Shown in pieces: positions 45,127-56,060 of a stretch of DNA of 64,000 nt. The notes under the pieces are model-generated. The model saw only the letters and a program-made list of their open reading frames with translations, had not been told where the DNA came from and made no database searches. Position 1 is the first letter of the stretch. Each line of letters begins with the position of its first letter. The translations under genes and the position numbers were made by a program. This DNA comes from Colocasia esculenta (Eukaryota; Streptophyta; Magnoliopsida; Alismatales; Araceae): the NCBI GenBank assembly GCA_014218235.1, contig CM024755.1, positions 163,053,941-163,117,940 of the forward strand. The letters run 5' to 3'.

Positions 45127-46804
45127 ATGGAGCATGTAGGAGCACCCCCATCCAAGAGACAAAAATTTGAGGGATTTCAAAGATTAAGCAAGATTGATGG
45201 GCACATTTGCAATCTCATTCAAGCCAAATTAGTAAGTTGAAGTGATTTTTTGCATTAATTTCATCTTGTTTTGATGTGTTCTTGAGGTGTTCTTCACTGT
45301 TCTTAATGTGTTCTTGCTGTTCTCTTCTTCTCCCTCTATTTTTTTTTCCAACACCAATCCTCTTGTCGAACCTACCCATCTCCATATGATCCAACTCCTA
45401 CACATGCCATACTCATATGCCCATGATGACACCTCCATGTGCCAAACTCCCCATGCATGCGCCACTATCATCTTGGCCAAACCAACCCATAATCATATGC
45501 TTCATGTGCCATATTCCCTCCCCAAAACTCCCATGCGCATGTGTCATATTCCCTCCTCACAGGACTACCCTCTCTTCCCGGGTAACAGGCGGTATATGAG
45601 ACTTCCATGGCTCCAAAAACTAACCGCCTTCATTAGCCTAGACATGAAAGCCATACTCTCAAGGTGGGGGATCCAAAATCTAGCCGTCTATGCCAAAAGA
45701 TATCATGAAGTTCACCTTGATTGGGCAGCCATGGAGGCTCTTGTAGAGTTATGGCACCCTCAGACCCACACCTTCCTCTTCAAAACTTTCAAAGCCACTA
45801 TCCTATTGGAGGAAGTTGAGTTGTTGCTAGGCTTGAAGCAGATGCAAATAGGTGACAAGGACGAGATGGCGATCATGCCAAGGAACATTTCAAGCAAGGA
45901 GGTACTAGAGAGCTTTATGGATGAAAGAGCAGCTCGGGACATCCAAGCCACAAAGGGAATCAACTTGCAAAAACTGGCGGCCTGGACAACGAGAGAGATA
46001 CCAAGAGCGGAAGATGACACAAGACTGGAGAAAGTAATGAGAGGATTCGCCATATGCCTGGCGGGTGCACTAATCTTTCGGTTCATAGACAATATACTTG
46101 AAGAGGACCAACTAAGCGCGGTGTGTGGCATATGGGAAGGAGAGAGACTGGGACCGGCGGTGCTAGCCTTCCTCTACAGCGGACTTACGACGGTGAGCTT
46201 GGGTAGGCCTCCCTACAGTTTCATGCTTTTATTCACTTGTTGGACTGACCTGCATTTTAAGTTTGATGTGAATAATGAGGCCACTAGCTCATCCTGCATC
46301 TTCTCTAAGAGTCTGCTCTGTCATATGTATGGTTTGGTGGGCTTAGAAGGGCGTGTGGAAAATCGCATCCCACAACTCAAAACGTGGGCGGATTGGCGTG
46401 ATCATCTCCGAAGCATGCCCAAGAACATGTTCACTTGTACTCCGGCGCCACTTCTAGCTAAGGACCTACGGACACGGATAGCACCCGGTGTGGAGTTGCG
46501 ATTAATTGGAGTGACTGAATTTGTACTCTACAACCCACACAGCTACCTCTTCCAACTTGGACTTCCGCGGCGCAACTTCGAGGGGCCATCCCATCTTCCG
46601 CCAATCAAGAGACGGGAGATTGGTACCAATAATGACGGAGAAGAGGCGGACACCATCAAAGCGTTGTGGAAAGTTTGCTCTTTCAGGCGGACGGTCCCAC
46701 ATGTGGAGGAGGTGGAGGAAGAGTGGATGGCTTATGTAAGAGAACTCATGAAAATCTGGCCCAAGGTGGCCGTTTGTAAATGCCAAATCATCAATAAGAA
46801 TTGA
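45127..46804 (+). CDS. DUF7745/plant-mobile-domain-like protein, two exons, apparently intact
   Basis: Exon 1 is 45127-45231 (35 codons, MEHVGAPPSKRQKFEGFQRL at the start), ending at a donor GTAAGTTG. Exon 2 is 45563-46804, after CCTCCTCACAG, in the same phase. The product is about 448 residues with no stops. Exon 2 encodes DYPLFPG, then an aromatic region ending AALVELWHPQTHTF-like (ALVELWHPQTHTFLF) and LLEEVELLLGL, the pattern of the DUF7745 and plant mobile domain families. A conserved-looking helix, LAGALIFRFIDNI, and FLYSGLTTVSLGRPPYSFML follow. These families occur in transposon-captured genes and in host genes such as MAIN/MAIL1; the molecular function is not established. A TTTAAAAA box and class 3 words precede it. 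Without them it would be read as a long plus-strand ORF from 45287 with an artefactual N-terminus. Confidence 0.72.
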
Positions 46805-46974
46805 ATTGCCTCCTTCATACGGCCAAATTGCACAGTCTCACATGATTATATCATCCAAACATCTTAGATTTTCTCCTCAAATTTGGCCCTTGGGTGAGCC
46901 CTTTTGAATCACTACGGACACAGACGTTGCGCTTCTCCTCATAATCCATGACAATCTAAACCGTCGCGCAGGAC
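46805..46974. other. Short spacer after the DUF7745-like gene
   Basis: Contains the presumed 3' end of the gene and leads into the next class 3 array. No poly(A) signal was identified with confidence. Confidence 0.4.
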
Positions 46975-47150
46975 TCTAAATCACGACCACTTGCCCCGTC
47001 GCGTTTCAATTGTACCTCAAGATTCAAAATCTGCGCGCCTTAAACTCAGCGCCGGGGCAATGATGGCTTTCTGAATCATGATGACGGCCTCCGTCGTGGT
47101 TTAAATGACCGACTCAAAATCACGACGACTGTGTCCGTCATATTTTCGAC
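46975..47150. promoter_or_regulatory. Class 3 word array upstream of the plant mobile domain pseudogene
   Basis: Units AAATCACGACC followed by GTCGCGTTT near 46978-47008, GAATCATGATGACGG followed by CCGTCGTGGTT near 47073-47102, and AAATCACGACGACTG followed by CCGTCATATTT near 47117-47146. The ATG is at 47319, about 170 bp downstream. Confidence 0.65.
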
Positions 47151-47318
47151 TTCTTCTGGAAGCTATTAAACACTCGAGAACCCCTCCGGCTCCCCCTTTC
47201 GCCTCTCTCGCCTCGGATCACTCTCATTCTCTCCAACTCTCTCAACTCTCCCTCTCTCTTCTTCCATCTCCCCTCTTTCTTACTCTTCTCTCTGCCCTCT
47301 CATTCTCTCTTGTTGTTG

Positions 47319-49879
47319 ATGAAGAAAATGGCGACCAAACGCCGGCGTGGTAACGACGGTGAAGGCACATCGGCGGAGGAAGGGTTGCCGGTGCCGACCA
47401 TGGAAGCGATGGAAGAGGGGGTAGAGACGCCAGGCACGGCGGCCCGGGCGATGGTGTAAGAACTGTTAGAAGCGAGTGGAGAATTGACGGTAGTGATGGA
47501 AGAGGAGGAGGCTCCGGCGGCCATGGAGGAAGAAGGACCGGCGGCGGTATTGGAGGAGGAGGAGGAGGACACGCCAGCAGCGAGTCCGTCGAGGACGACG
47601 AGGACTAGAAGCACCACCTCGGGGGGATACGGTAAGTACTTTGAACCTTAAGCTTGTGGTTTGCTCCAGTGAGAGGGGAGGAGGGCCGTTGGGCCGGAAA
47701 GGGGAGATAGGTGAATCGCGATGACACCATTCGTCATGGTTCAAGAGGTTGAATCGCGACGGCCTTGGCCGTCGATTTTCACATTGAACCGCGACCACTG
47801 TGTTGGTCGCGATTCAAAGGGCTGTCCGAGGGTCCCTTATTTTGGTCAGTTTTGCACAGTTTAACTATTTTTTTAAATGTTTTAAATGTGTTCTGACTTA
47901 TGTGTGCCTTTTTGATGTGCAAGGAGTTATGAGGCCGAGGATTCATTGGTCGCTAGTGATAGCAGTGTACCAGGGGCTCCTGGACTTTCAGAGAGAGAGA
48001 GAGAGAGAGAGTCCACGTGATGGGGTTTGGGCCGATCTTAGAGATCGAGCCGTTCTATGTGGATAACCCCCTGGTACAGGCGCTCAGGGAGCGATGGGAC
48101 AGAGTGAGCAGGGCATTCTTGAAGCCCTAGGGACACATGGTGTTGTCCCTGAAGGATGTGGCACGGATCACGGGGCTATGGGTGGACAAAGAGGTGGTGA
48201 TGGGGGTCACCTATAGTGATTACACGGAGCACACCCGAGACCTGTTGGGGATGGAGCCCCTGGGGGAGGACGAGCTCGGCGACCGGAGGATGGTCGACCG
48301 AGTGGCATTGTTGGAGAGCCAAAGTCTGCGAGGAGTGAGGCAGACATGCGAGGAGTCACTGCATGAGTTTGTGCAGCGTGCAGGGGAGCTGGCAAGAGAG
48401 GTATACTACCAGGACCCGGAGGATAAGGAGAGAGTGGACAGGGATCTGAGGAGGTTCATGGTCCTATTCTTGGGAAAGATGCTGCTAGGGATCAAGGGGG
48501 ACAGGATCCACTATCGGTTCCTGGAGATTTTAGAGGATTTAGAGAGGGTCGGTCAGTATGCCTGGGGTGCAGACATTCTGGCCCACACCTTTGCTGACCT
48601 CTCCAGTGACAAGGGCCGCGAGACTACCGTGGGTGGGTTCGCCCCCTTCCTTCAGATACACTTTCTTTATACTTTCTAAATTTCCAACATTTTAAAATTA
48701 TTAGTCAAACTAATCAATGTAATTGTGCATGCAGGTTTAGAGTTACTATTGTATTCCCTTAGGGAGGGCGACCGAGGTGCATCCCAACGCACTCCCACTA
48801 GCGCGGAGGTGGCTGTCGGTGGTGACGGCGGTGTCCTTCTCACTCCAGCTGGACACCCTCCGTCGTGACATCCGAGACTTCCTGGCCCTCCTGGTATGTA
48901 TTCTTCCTCATTTCTTCATGCATTTGTTATGATTTATGATATGTGTCTGACACATGCTATGTGACTGATGCATGCTATGTGACTGACGCATGCGCAGGTT
49001 GTTTGGCAGCCCTACGTGGTCATGCATACTCTCGGGCTGCACCATGTGTGGTCTGATGAGGTCGAGCCCAGGGGAATTGAGAGAAGGATGAGGGGGAAGG
49101 CCAAGAAGGTGGATTGGCGCCTGTGCTTCGCCGACCAGTACGCTGACTGGCAGCGGGGAGGGTACCTGGTGGAGTCCGACGCAACAGACATCTTCGCCTA
49201 CCTCCAGCATTACCAGGAGGTGTACAGGGAGCGAGACTTCATGAGGCTAGCTAGGGTATGCACTTTTAAACTTGACTTGGTCATGGTGATGTGTACGATT
49301 GATCTAAAAAATGTGTGCATATGTAGGACACACGATCAAGATGCCCTGATTGACACCCTCCGAGCCCAGTTGGCAGGCACGAAGGCCCAGCTAGCGGAGG
49401 CACGCAAGGCCCTGGTGACTCTGGTAAGTTTAGAATATCGTACCTTTGCTTTCTTACCTTACCATGTGCTAACTTGATTTTTAATATATGCAGCATGCAG
49501 CGTAGGTGAGCGTGGAGTGCACCGATGCTGCAGGTGCCTCTACTAGCAGGAGCGTGCTCGACCCGGAGGTAGCCTCTCTCCGGGAGCAGCCGACAGTGGC
49601 AGTCAATCGGGCGGAGACGGCGGAGCGCGACCTCACTGCACAGGTAAGTAAATTAATTAGGAATATGACAAATGAATTTCTTTATATTTACACATGTTGG
49701 CTTGTGTGCAGTCCATTGAGCTTCAGAGCACCATCACCTAGGTGGCACTCGCGAGTGCCGAGGTGATGGGGTTGGCGCAGCAGCTGTTCGAGCTGCGTAC
49801 CCAGGTCTCCCAGCACGATGTAGACCTCCCTCGTGAGGCCGCAGAGCTGCGAGTGACACTCACTGTGGAGCGGCAGGAG
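47319..49879 (+). pseudogene. Multi-exon plant mobile domain gene, inactivated
   Basis: Exon 1 (47319-47631) starts MKKMATKRRRGND, is glutamate-rich and has a TAA at 47457. Exon 2 begins at 47924 in matching phase; its (GA)n tract (47990-48010) shifts the frame. Beyond it is the mobile domain: GFGPILEIEPFYVDNPLVQA, then TAG at 48128, then LSLKDVARITGL, FMVLFLGKMLLGIKGDRIHY and ERVGQYAWGADILAHTFADL. Later exons encode PLARRWLSVVTAVSF (about 48773-48893), VVWQPYVVMHTLGLHHVW (48998-49255) and a coiled coil (about 49327-49880) with TAG at 49503 and 49739. The order LxDVAxxTGL, GxxxHxRxL, LERxxxYxWG is that of plant mobile domain proteins, nuclear factors linked to silencing and transposons. LTR B cuts the end. 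The introns are recognisable but the donor after 48657 is CAGATAC rather than CAGGTAC. Confidence 0.75.
47710..47816. promoter_or_regulatory. Class 3 word array in intron 1 of the mobile domain pseudogene
   Basis: The best preserved units: GAATCGCGACGGCC followed by GGCCGTCGATTTTC at about 47750-47779, and GAACCGCGACCA followed by TGGTCGCGATTC at 47786-47815. The second has arms matching at 11 of 12 positions with a 6-base loop. A third, more mutated unit is near 47714-47746. Confidence 0.72.
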
Positions 49880-52800
49880 TGTCACATCCCGAGAATTATG
49901 CGGCGGATATTAATTCGGAATAATTCGAGTCGATATTCCGAGACGTGAACAATCGACAAATAAGCCTCTAGCTAGCTAGCACTGAATGTATGTCAACACA
50001 ACATCATAATAGGGCCCAATTAATGAACTCAATTGAAATTGTATTCCAATCTCCTTCCTTGTTTTCAAATGAACTAATACAGGTCTAAGACTCAATAAAA
50101 GGAAAAGTACATTTATTCCTCACTACCTACTACATGAATCTATCACTCAAATATAATTAGAGATAGACTCTCATATTGGGATGCTCATCACTCGGACGCA
50201 TCCCCATCCTCGACTTGTTCCTCTTCATGTACTTCACAGTCACCTAAATGGTTAAAAGTAGGGAATGAGCAAACTAGCCCAGTAGGATTTATATCTCAAT
50301 GTGCGGGCAATTATATAAGTGATTAGCAATTTAGATCTTGGTAAGCACGATTGTCATGATATGCATGTACGAATAAAACTCATTAAAACATGATACATGA
50401 ACAAGCTAGATAGAGTGATCATGACAGAGCAAGAGCTAGAACAACATAACGAGCAAGATGGTATCAATAGTGTGGCATGTAACAAGCACACAAGATATCA
50501 TTTTAAATTGCAATAATTGCAGGATGGCCATATCATGCAAGCAAGCAAGCACGAGCACGATCATGTAACACTAATCAAGCACAAAGACACTAATGTACAC
50601 CAAGGGAAGATCCATCTTGAAATGCACACTAGGACATATGTATGTGGTTATTGTATCTAGCATTCAACACGCAAGTACTCCCAGTGCAGATGCAACGCCA
50701 GTAATCATTATACCCCATAGTTAATAGTATATTTATGACTCTCCATCATTGGGGCTAGACTAGAGCCCTTGGACACTCTCCGTGCCCGGTCAGCATCTCA
50801 TTTCAATTTTTAAATGTAGATACCCATAGTCATTAATAATGGCCAATGAGAGTTTCAAGATGTAAGCATGTGTAATGCCATGTTCATTATGATGATGAGA
50901 ACAAGTAATAAGTAATGTGAACATGATTTCATGATAATAATAGTCAAGAGATAATTTCGACAGCATAACGACACAATTTATACTTTAGTTCACTCTTTAC
51001 ATTAATGGCATAAGTCTAGATTATAAATCACACTCACGAGAACAAGATGAGAAAGGAAGTGCATGTTATCTCTAGGGAACATCAACGGTACAACCAACTA
51101 GATCTTCATGAGGGAATCCATGAAGTACGGAGATTTACGGAGGTCTTAGAGAAAAGGTCGCCAGTCTATTGATACAAATGACTGATAGAGAGCTTCCAAA
51201 TCCCCAAGAGAGGCTACCTAGGTGTGCAAGTGTGTAGTGAACATGTGTCTCAATCTCCAATCCATCGGTTTCAAACTTGCGGAAAGCACTTAACAAGATA
51301 ACATGAGATGAAACTATGCACTTTAACTAAACATTGTTTGCAACATTTTTTAAGGTAACAATTATCATTTAACAAGATAGAGCCGTAGGAAGAGTAAATC
51401 ACTAGTTGCATGAATGGTCACATCATTAAGAGCATTTAGAATAACATTCGGGTAATTATAGCTTTTAATGGGTTAATAAATTTTAAGCCACTAAACAGAC
51501 CTCATGAAATAATCATAACCAAGATATGCAAATCATGCACTTAATACCATGTAAAATAGTCCTCGGGTAAGCCTGGAAATACGCGTCTGACACAGTGGAC
51601 GCTCTTCATATCAAGGTGTACAATTGATGCCTGAGTTTGGTAAAGAGACTAAATCGTGTCCACCTTGGTGGCCGCTTTCATACTTGAATCCCGTCGGGGG
51701 ACCCCGACGCGTTCATGAAAAATCGTTAAATAAGGCAATGGGCGGGAAAACTGCCTGAATTGCATCGGGGAATACCGCCGCAGTTCAGACATGCACAGAC
51801 TCCCATGTGGCGCGAAGTCTCACGCACGCCTTTGACTAGTCAGACACTTAATCGCATCGTACCAGTCGGTCGTGATTTTTTGAATCACTTCGTCCAGGGT
51901 CGACGTGATACCAGGCGCTGGAATCGCGTCGCCTGGACCGGACGCGGTTCAAACATCAGCCCGAAAACACAGAAAATGCAGAAACACAGGTGCTCGATCC
52001 ATGCAACGCTTTTATCTTCTAAACTAGGGCTTTCAGGACAAAAGTGTCAACATGAAAGTTGTTAGGAACATGGAAGAGGAGAGAACTATGATTTTTAAAT
52101 AATTTAAAACGACCTTGGGATGCGAGAAAAATCTAGATGAACATAAAAAGTCCCTATCATGTGCGACTTTGGAAAAACACTTATAACTCAAGATGTACTC
52201 TTTGGAATTCGATGAAACCACTTGAAAATGAAACTAGACTTGATGGTCTACACATTGGTATATGATTTGTTAATGTTTGGCCCAAGAAAACCTACCTTCT
52301 GAGTCGAAGAAGTTTCATTCTTTAGGCAGTCCTCGTTCAGAACACTTGTTAGAGAACGCCTAATACATCCGGCCTACTGCATGAAACTTGGGTATCCCAG
52401 TTGGGTTAGGAACTAGGCTTGACCCTCTTTCCAGAGGTATAAGTCTTGCACGATGTGGTTTAGGTTTGGCCTACCGTTGGTCAACTCCAAGTTGGCTGTT
52501 TGCACAGGTCGAAGTAGAGGCAATGGGGAAGAAGAAGGGCTTGGTGTGCTCAATCTCCTGCTCCCCAGTTGCTAAGAACTCCTCCACATGACCCCAACAA
52601 GATGTAAAACTCATCCCCTAGGGTTTGGTGGAGAGTATTTATGCATCCATGGCTTTTGGAAGTCATATTGCAACAAGGAAGGAAGAGTTGCAGTTTTAGC
52701 ATGCCCCCTTCCATGTTTTGAAGATCTCTTCCCCCATTGGAGTGTCTTGGCCATCAAACAACCTCCAAGGATGGCTAGGCACGAATTTGGGTTGCCAAGA

Positions 52801-53265
52801 GAGCATTATTGCATCCAATGTATACCCTAATTACCTCCTTCCATTTTTAGCTCAATTAGGGTTGCGAATTTATGGGTATTTTTCATGCTCCATTCGATTT
52901 TTGGACCAAAAGTGATCCATTGGCCAATATCATAATGGGTCTTCAATATATAATGTTGGAAGTCTCTCTAATATTTTTTATTTATTTATGGATGTGTCCA
53001 TATTTTCGTGTTATCAGTTTTTCGACTATTCCTATTTGGATAATCCGTCACATTGTGACTACCTTGGTCAATCGGGTTTTTTGTTGCACGAATTTTCTTC
53101 ATGGAACACTTGGGAATAGGTTTGGGGTTTTTATATTTTTTTACGAAATTTTTCGATGTGTTCTTGTACTATATGGTACGTATTTTTTAAATATTCGATA
53201 TTATGGAAATCATTTATTTCTATTTATTCAAATTTTTATGTAATAAATTTTTTTGGGTGTATACA
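49880..53265 (+). mobile_element. Probable solo LTR of a Gypsy-type element (LTR B)
   Basis: It begins TGTCACATCCCGAGAATT inside the last coiled-coil exon of the mobile domain pseudogene and ends GGGTGTATACA at 53265; the short inverted termini TGT/ACA fit an LTR. A block including AGCCCAGTAGGATT near 50278-50291 is shared with LTR A. A TATA-like GTATTTATGC is near 52628-52637. No PBS or PPT of a standard type adjoins it, and no target duplication was found (AGGAG left, ACCCT right), so the borders or the solo state are uncertain. Class 3 words occupy 51570-51955. No coding sequence was recognised; open frames at 52388-53243 are unassigned. Confidence 0.55.
51570..51955. promoter_or_regulatory. 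Class 3 word array in LTR B
   Basis: At least seven units, including GAATCCCGTCGGGG followed by CCCCGACGCGTTC near 51686-51714, TAATCGCATCG followed by GGTCGTGATT near 51849-51878, and GAATCGCGTCGCC followed by GGACGCGGTTC near 51921-51950. It sits in the presumed U3, upstream of the TATA-like site. Confidence 0.65.
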
Positions 53266-53333
53266 ACCCTCTCCTTGGTGCACTTCCCATGTTCATTTGT
53301 TCCATCTCACTCTTACTAGTGGGATGACCTTGT

Positions 53334-54689
53334 TGTTGGTTTTCCATATATCATGTTTTTGATGATCACATTAACATTCTTGAACATTGATTTAATGCAA
53401 AATTGATGTGTTAACTAACATGAAAAACACCATGAAAGTGATTGAGTTAAACATTGCTAAATCATACAATGTACATCACTAACAATGTATTTGCATGTAG
53501 GTGTACAAGCATGAAAGATGGAACTTTGAAGAGGCATTGAAAAGATGAGCAAAAGGCACAAAAATCTGTCAAAGAGGTGCATCTGTCGACAGATGCAAAC
53601 TGCCTGTCGACAGATTCACACAGTCATTCCAGACAGAACTCAGGTTTGCATCTCTGAGTGCATCTGTCGACAGATGCAATGTACCTGTCGACAGATACAC
53701 ACAGACAACCCAGGACAGAGCTCAGGTTTTCTATTCCTGAGTGCATCTGTCGACAGATGCAAACTGCCTGTCGACAGATACACTCAGAAACTCATTTTCC
53801 TGAAACCCAGTTCTCAGCCTGAGTCTGCCTGTCGACAGATGCAAGTGCACCTGTCGACAGCCGACGGAAACTTCAGATTTTGGGTTTCCAAATCCGGCCC
53901 CACTTGGGTGTTTCCTTCCTCCACGACCCCCACCTTTACCTAACACTATATAAGCATCCTTTTGGAGCCAATTTCGCAGAGAGCAGCCTCCCATCCAAGA
54001 GCCTCCAAGGGACCAAGAGGAAAAGCCCCAAATTGCTGCTCTGCTTCAACTTTCCGCCCAGATCGACGTGGAATCACCATCTATGCGGAGCTGAAGCCGG
54101 ATCGTCATCAATTCAACCTTCTACATCGATCAATCTACATCCAATCGAAGTTTGAAGAGCGTTTGGACGATCCACGAGAAGAATTCCAACTGGATTTGTT
54201 CCCTAATTCCCAATTCTTCTCCATTTCATAATTTCCATCCATCGTGTGTGTGTGTGGTTGTGTTTCGAGCATCCCTTGTGCTTGATTCACGTATTTGTGG
54301 TTGTTCTGATCGTGTTTCATCAGACAACGTGTGTGTGTTTGAGTTGTAGTGTTGAACTCGCTCATAAGCAGTCGTTTCTGCGTGTGTGTGTGGACGGTGG
54401 ATGTAGGATACACGAGTTGTGTACTCCGAACCACCTTAAATCATCGTGTTCTGTGGTTTGTTCGCGTTTTGCGATAGATGATTGGTAGGCACGGTGTTCA
54501 TACGCACGTTTGATTCCCTGTTTTCTCTTAAATCAACTCAAGCGGTCTCACACTTAATTGAATTTGAATCAAATTTCATTAAGATCGCTGTAGCATCGAA
54601 AAGAAGCCATCAATAGTTTAAAATTGCCGTAATCTATTCAACCCCCCCCTTCTAGATTACCGTATTGTGTACTTCCGCATAACTCTTCA
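53334..54689 (+). repeat. 5' LTR of the Copia element (1356 bp)
   Basis: U3 contains the class 1 word array; a TATA box, CTATATAAGC, is at 53946-53955. Transcription probably starts about 30 bp further. The LTR ends CTCTTCA immediately before AATTGGTATCAGAGC. Open frames here are not coding. Confidence 0.92.
53583..53860. promoter_or_regulatory. Class 1 word array in the 5' LTR: eight CTGTCGACAG in four pairs
   Basis: Starts are 53583/53604, 53664/53685, 53747/53768 and 53829/53851; pair spacing is 21, 21, 21 and 22 bp, and pairs recur every 81-83 bp. The array ends 85 bp before the TATA box. The sequence between pairs is also partly repeated (CAGAGCTCAGGTTT, CTGAGTGCAT). The placement is that of an enhancer or operator. 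Confidence 0.75.
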
Positions 54690-54691
54690 AT

Positions 54692-54703
54692 TGGTATCAG
54701 AGC
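54692..54703 (+). other. Primer binding site of the Copia element (initiator tRNA-Met)
   Basis: TGGTATCAGAGC, two bases after the LTR end. It is the same site as in the nested element at 8634-8645. Confidence 0.95.
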
Positions 54704-54763
54704 GGGTTTCTCCGATTTACTGTTTTCGTCATTTGATCTAGCGATCAGGAGATTTTCGATCTT

Positions 54764-56011
54764 ATGGATTCTAGCAAAGGGTATATGGCCGAGGGACATT
54801 CAGTAACCAGGCCACCCTATTTTGATGGCACTGACTATCCTTATTGGAAAAACCGTATGCAGGTATTTTTGAGAGCTCAAAATTACGAGCTGTGGAAGAT
54901 AGTCAGCAAGGGACCATACGTGTTGCCCGAGGATGAAGACACCTGGACGAAAGACCAAATAGCTAAAGGAACTCTCAACTGGAGCGCACTAAACATGATG
55001 CAATGTGCGGTGCATCCAAAGGAGTTCTCAAGAGTCTCCACATGCTCAACAGCAAAAGAGATGTGGGACAAGCTTGAACTCATTTACGAAGGTACGTCCG
55101 AGGTAAGGGAAACTAAAGTTAGCATGTTAGTGTCTGAATATGAAATGTTCAAGATGAAAACTGATGAAACCGTATCAGACATGTTTGCAAGATTCATGCT
55201 AATAGTTAACGGGCTAAAAGGTCTTAAGAAGGAATACTCTGAAAGTGACTTAGTAAGAAAGATCCTTCGTTCTCTTACTTCATCTTGGAATACTAAGGCC
55301 ACTGTCATTGAGGATTCCAAAGACCTTTCCAAAATGAAATTGGATGAACTAATTGGCTCTCTAATGACATATGAAATCAACATCAAGAGAAAAGAATTAG
55401 AAGAAAATCCTAGGAAGTCAATTGCTCTAAAAGCATCCAATAAAACATCAACAAGCTCCAAGAAATCTATTCAACAAGATAGTGATGAGCAAGAAACATC
55501 TAGTGAGAGTGATGATGGTGAAATGGCAATGCTCACTAGACAATTCAAGAAATTTTTGAAGTTCAAGAGGAGAGACACAGGTAATTCCAAACCCTTTCCT
55601 AAGAAAAATTTTTCACAGAAATATGAGTCAAACAAAAAATCTGACATTGTTTGTTATGAATGCAAGAAACAGGGGCATATGAGAGGAGAATGCCCGGAAC
55701 TCAAGAAGAAGCTGAAGAAAGACAAATTCACCTCTAAAAAGGCCAAAGCAATGTTGGCCACCTGGAGTGATGAAGATGAAGATGCACAAGAAACATCCGA
55801 TGATGAAGAAGTGAAATGCTTGATGGCCAGGAGTGATGACTCCAGCGAGGTAAATTTCTCATTTGATGATTTCACTGCAAGTGAATGGGAGGAAGCATAC
55901 ACTACTTTATTTGAAAAATTTCGTGAATATAGATCTGAGAATAGAGCATTAAAAAGAAATGCAACTCCCTTGTGCATGATAAGAACAATGATGAACGAAT
56001 TGCATTCTTAA
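54764..56011 (+). CDS. gag: Copia gag, N-terminal and nucleocapsid part
   Basis: Of 415 codons from ATG 54764, the first 230 residues form the gag capsid region (DUF4219 and UBN2 type: GYMAEGHSVTRPPYFDGTDY, YWKNRMQVFLRA, ATVIEDSKDLSKMKLDELIG). They are followed by a serine/acidic linker and a CCHC zinc knuckle, CYECKKQGHMRGECP, near codon 300. An acidic region (WSDEDEDAQETSDDEE) comes next. Gag packages element RNA in virus-like particles. The last 15 residues are out of frame because of a 1-base shift near 55950; in the other frame a coiled coil continues. The start was chosen as the first ATG after the PBS. Confidence 0.92.
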   Translation: MDSSKGYMAEGHSVTRPPYFDGTDYPYWKNRMQVFLRAQNYELWKIVSKGPYVLPEDEDTWTKDQIAKGTLNWSALNMMQCAVHPKEFSRVSTCSTAKEMWDKLELIYEGTSEVRETKVSMLVSEYEMFKMKTDETVSDMFARFMLIVNGLKGLKKEYSESDLVRKILRSLTSSWNTKATVIEDSKDLSKMKLDELIGSLMTYEINIKRKELEENPRKSIALKASNKTSTSSKKSIQQDSDEQETSSESDDGEMAMLTRQFKKFLKFKRRDTGNSKPFPKKNFSQKYESNKKSDIVCYECKKQGHMRGECPELKKKLKKDKFTSKKAKAMLATWSDEDEDAQETSDDEEVKCLMARSDDSSEVNFSFDDFTASEWEEAYTTLFEKFREYRSENRALKRNATPLCMIRTMMNELHS

Positions 56012-56060
56012 CAAAAGAATTAGAAATGATGAAAATTGATGAAAAACTCATAATGAAGAA

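Noticed and set aside
49880..53265. LTR B as the 3' LTR of an element containing the two plant-mobile-domain genes
   Set aside because: No matching left LTR, no convincing PPT and no target duplication could be found, so it is listed only as a probable solo LTR.
53583..53860. CRISPR-like regular repeat array
   Set aside because: The repeats are 10-bp palindromes in pairs within an 82-bp tandem unit inside a plant LTR; spacers are repeated too, and no cas genes exist.
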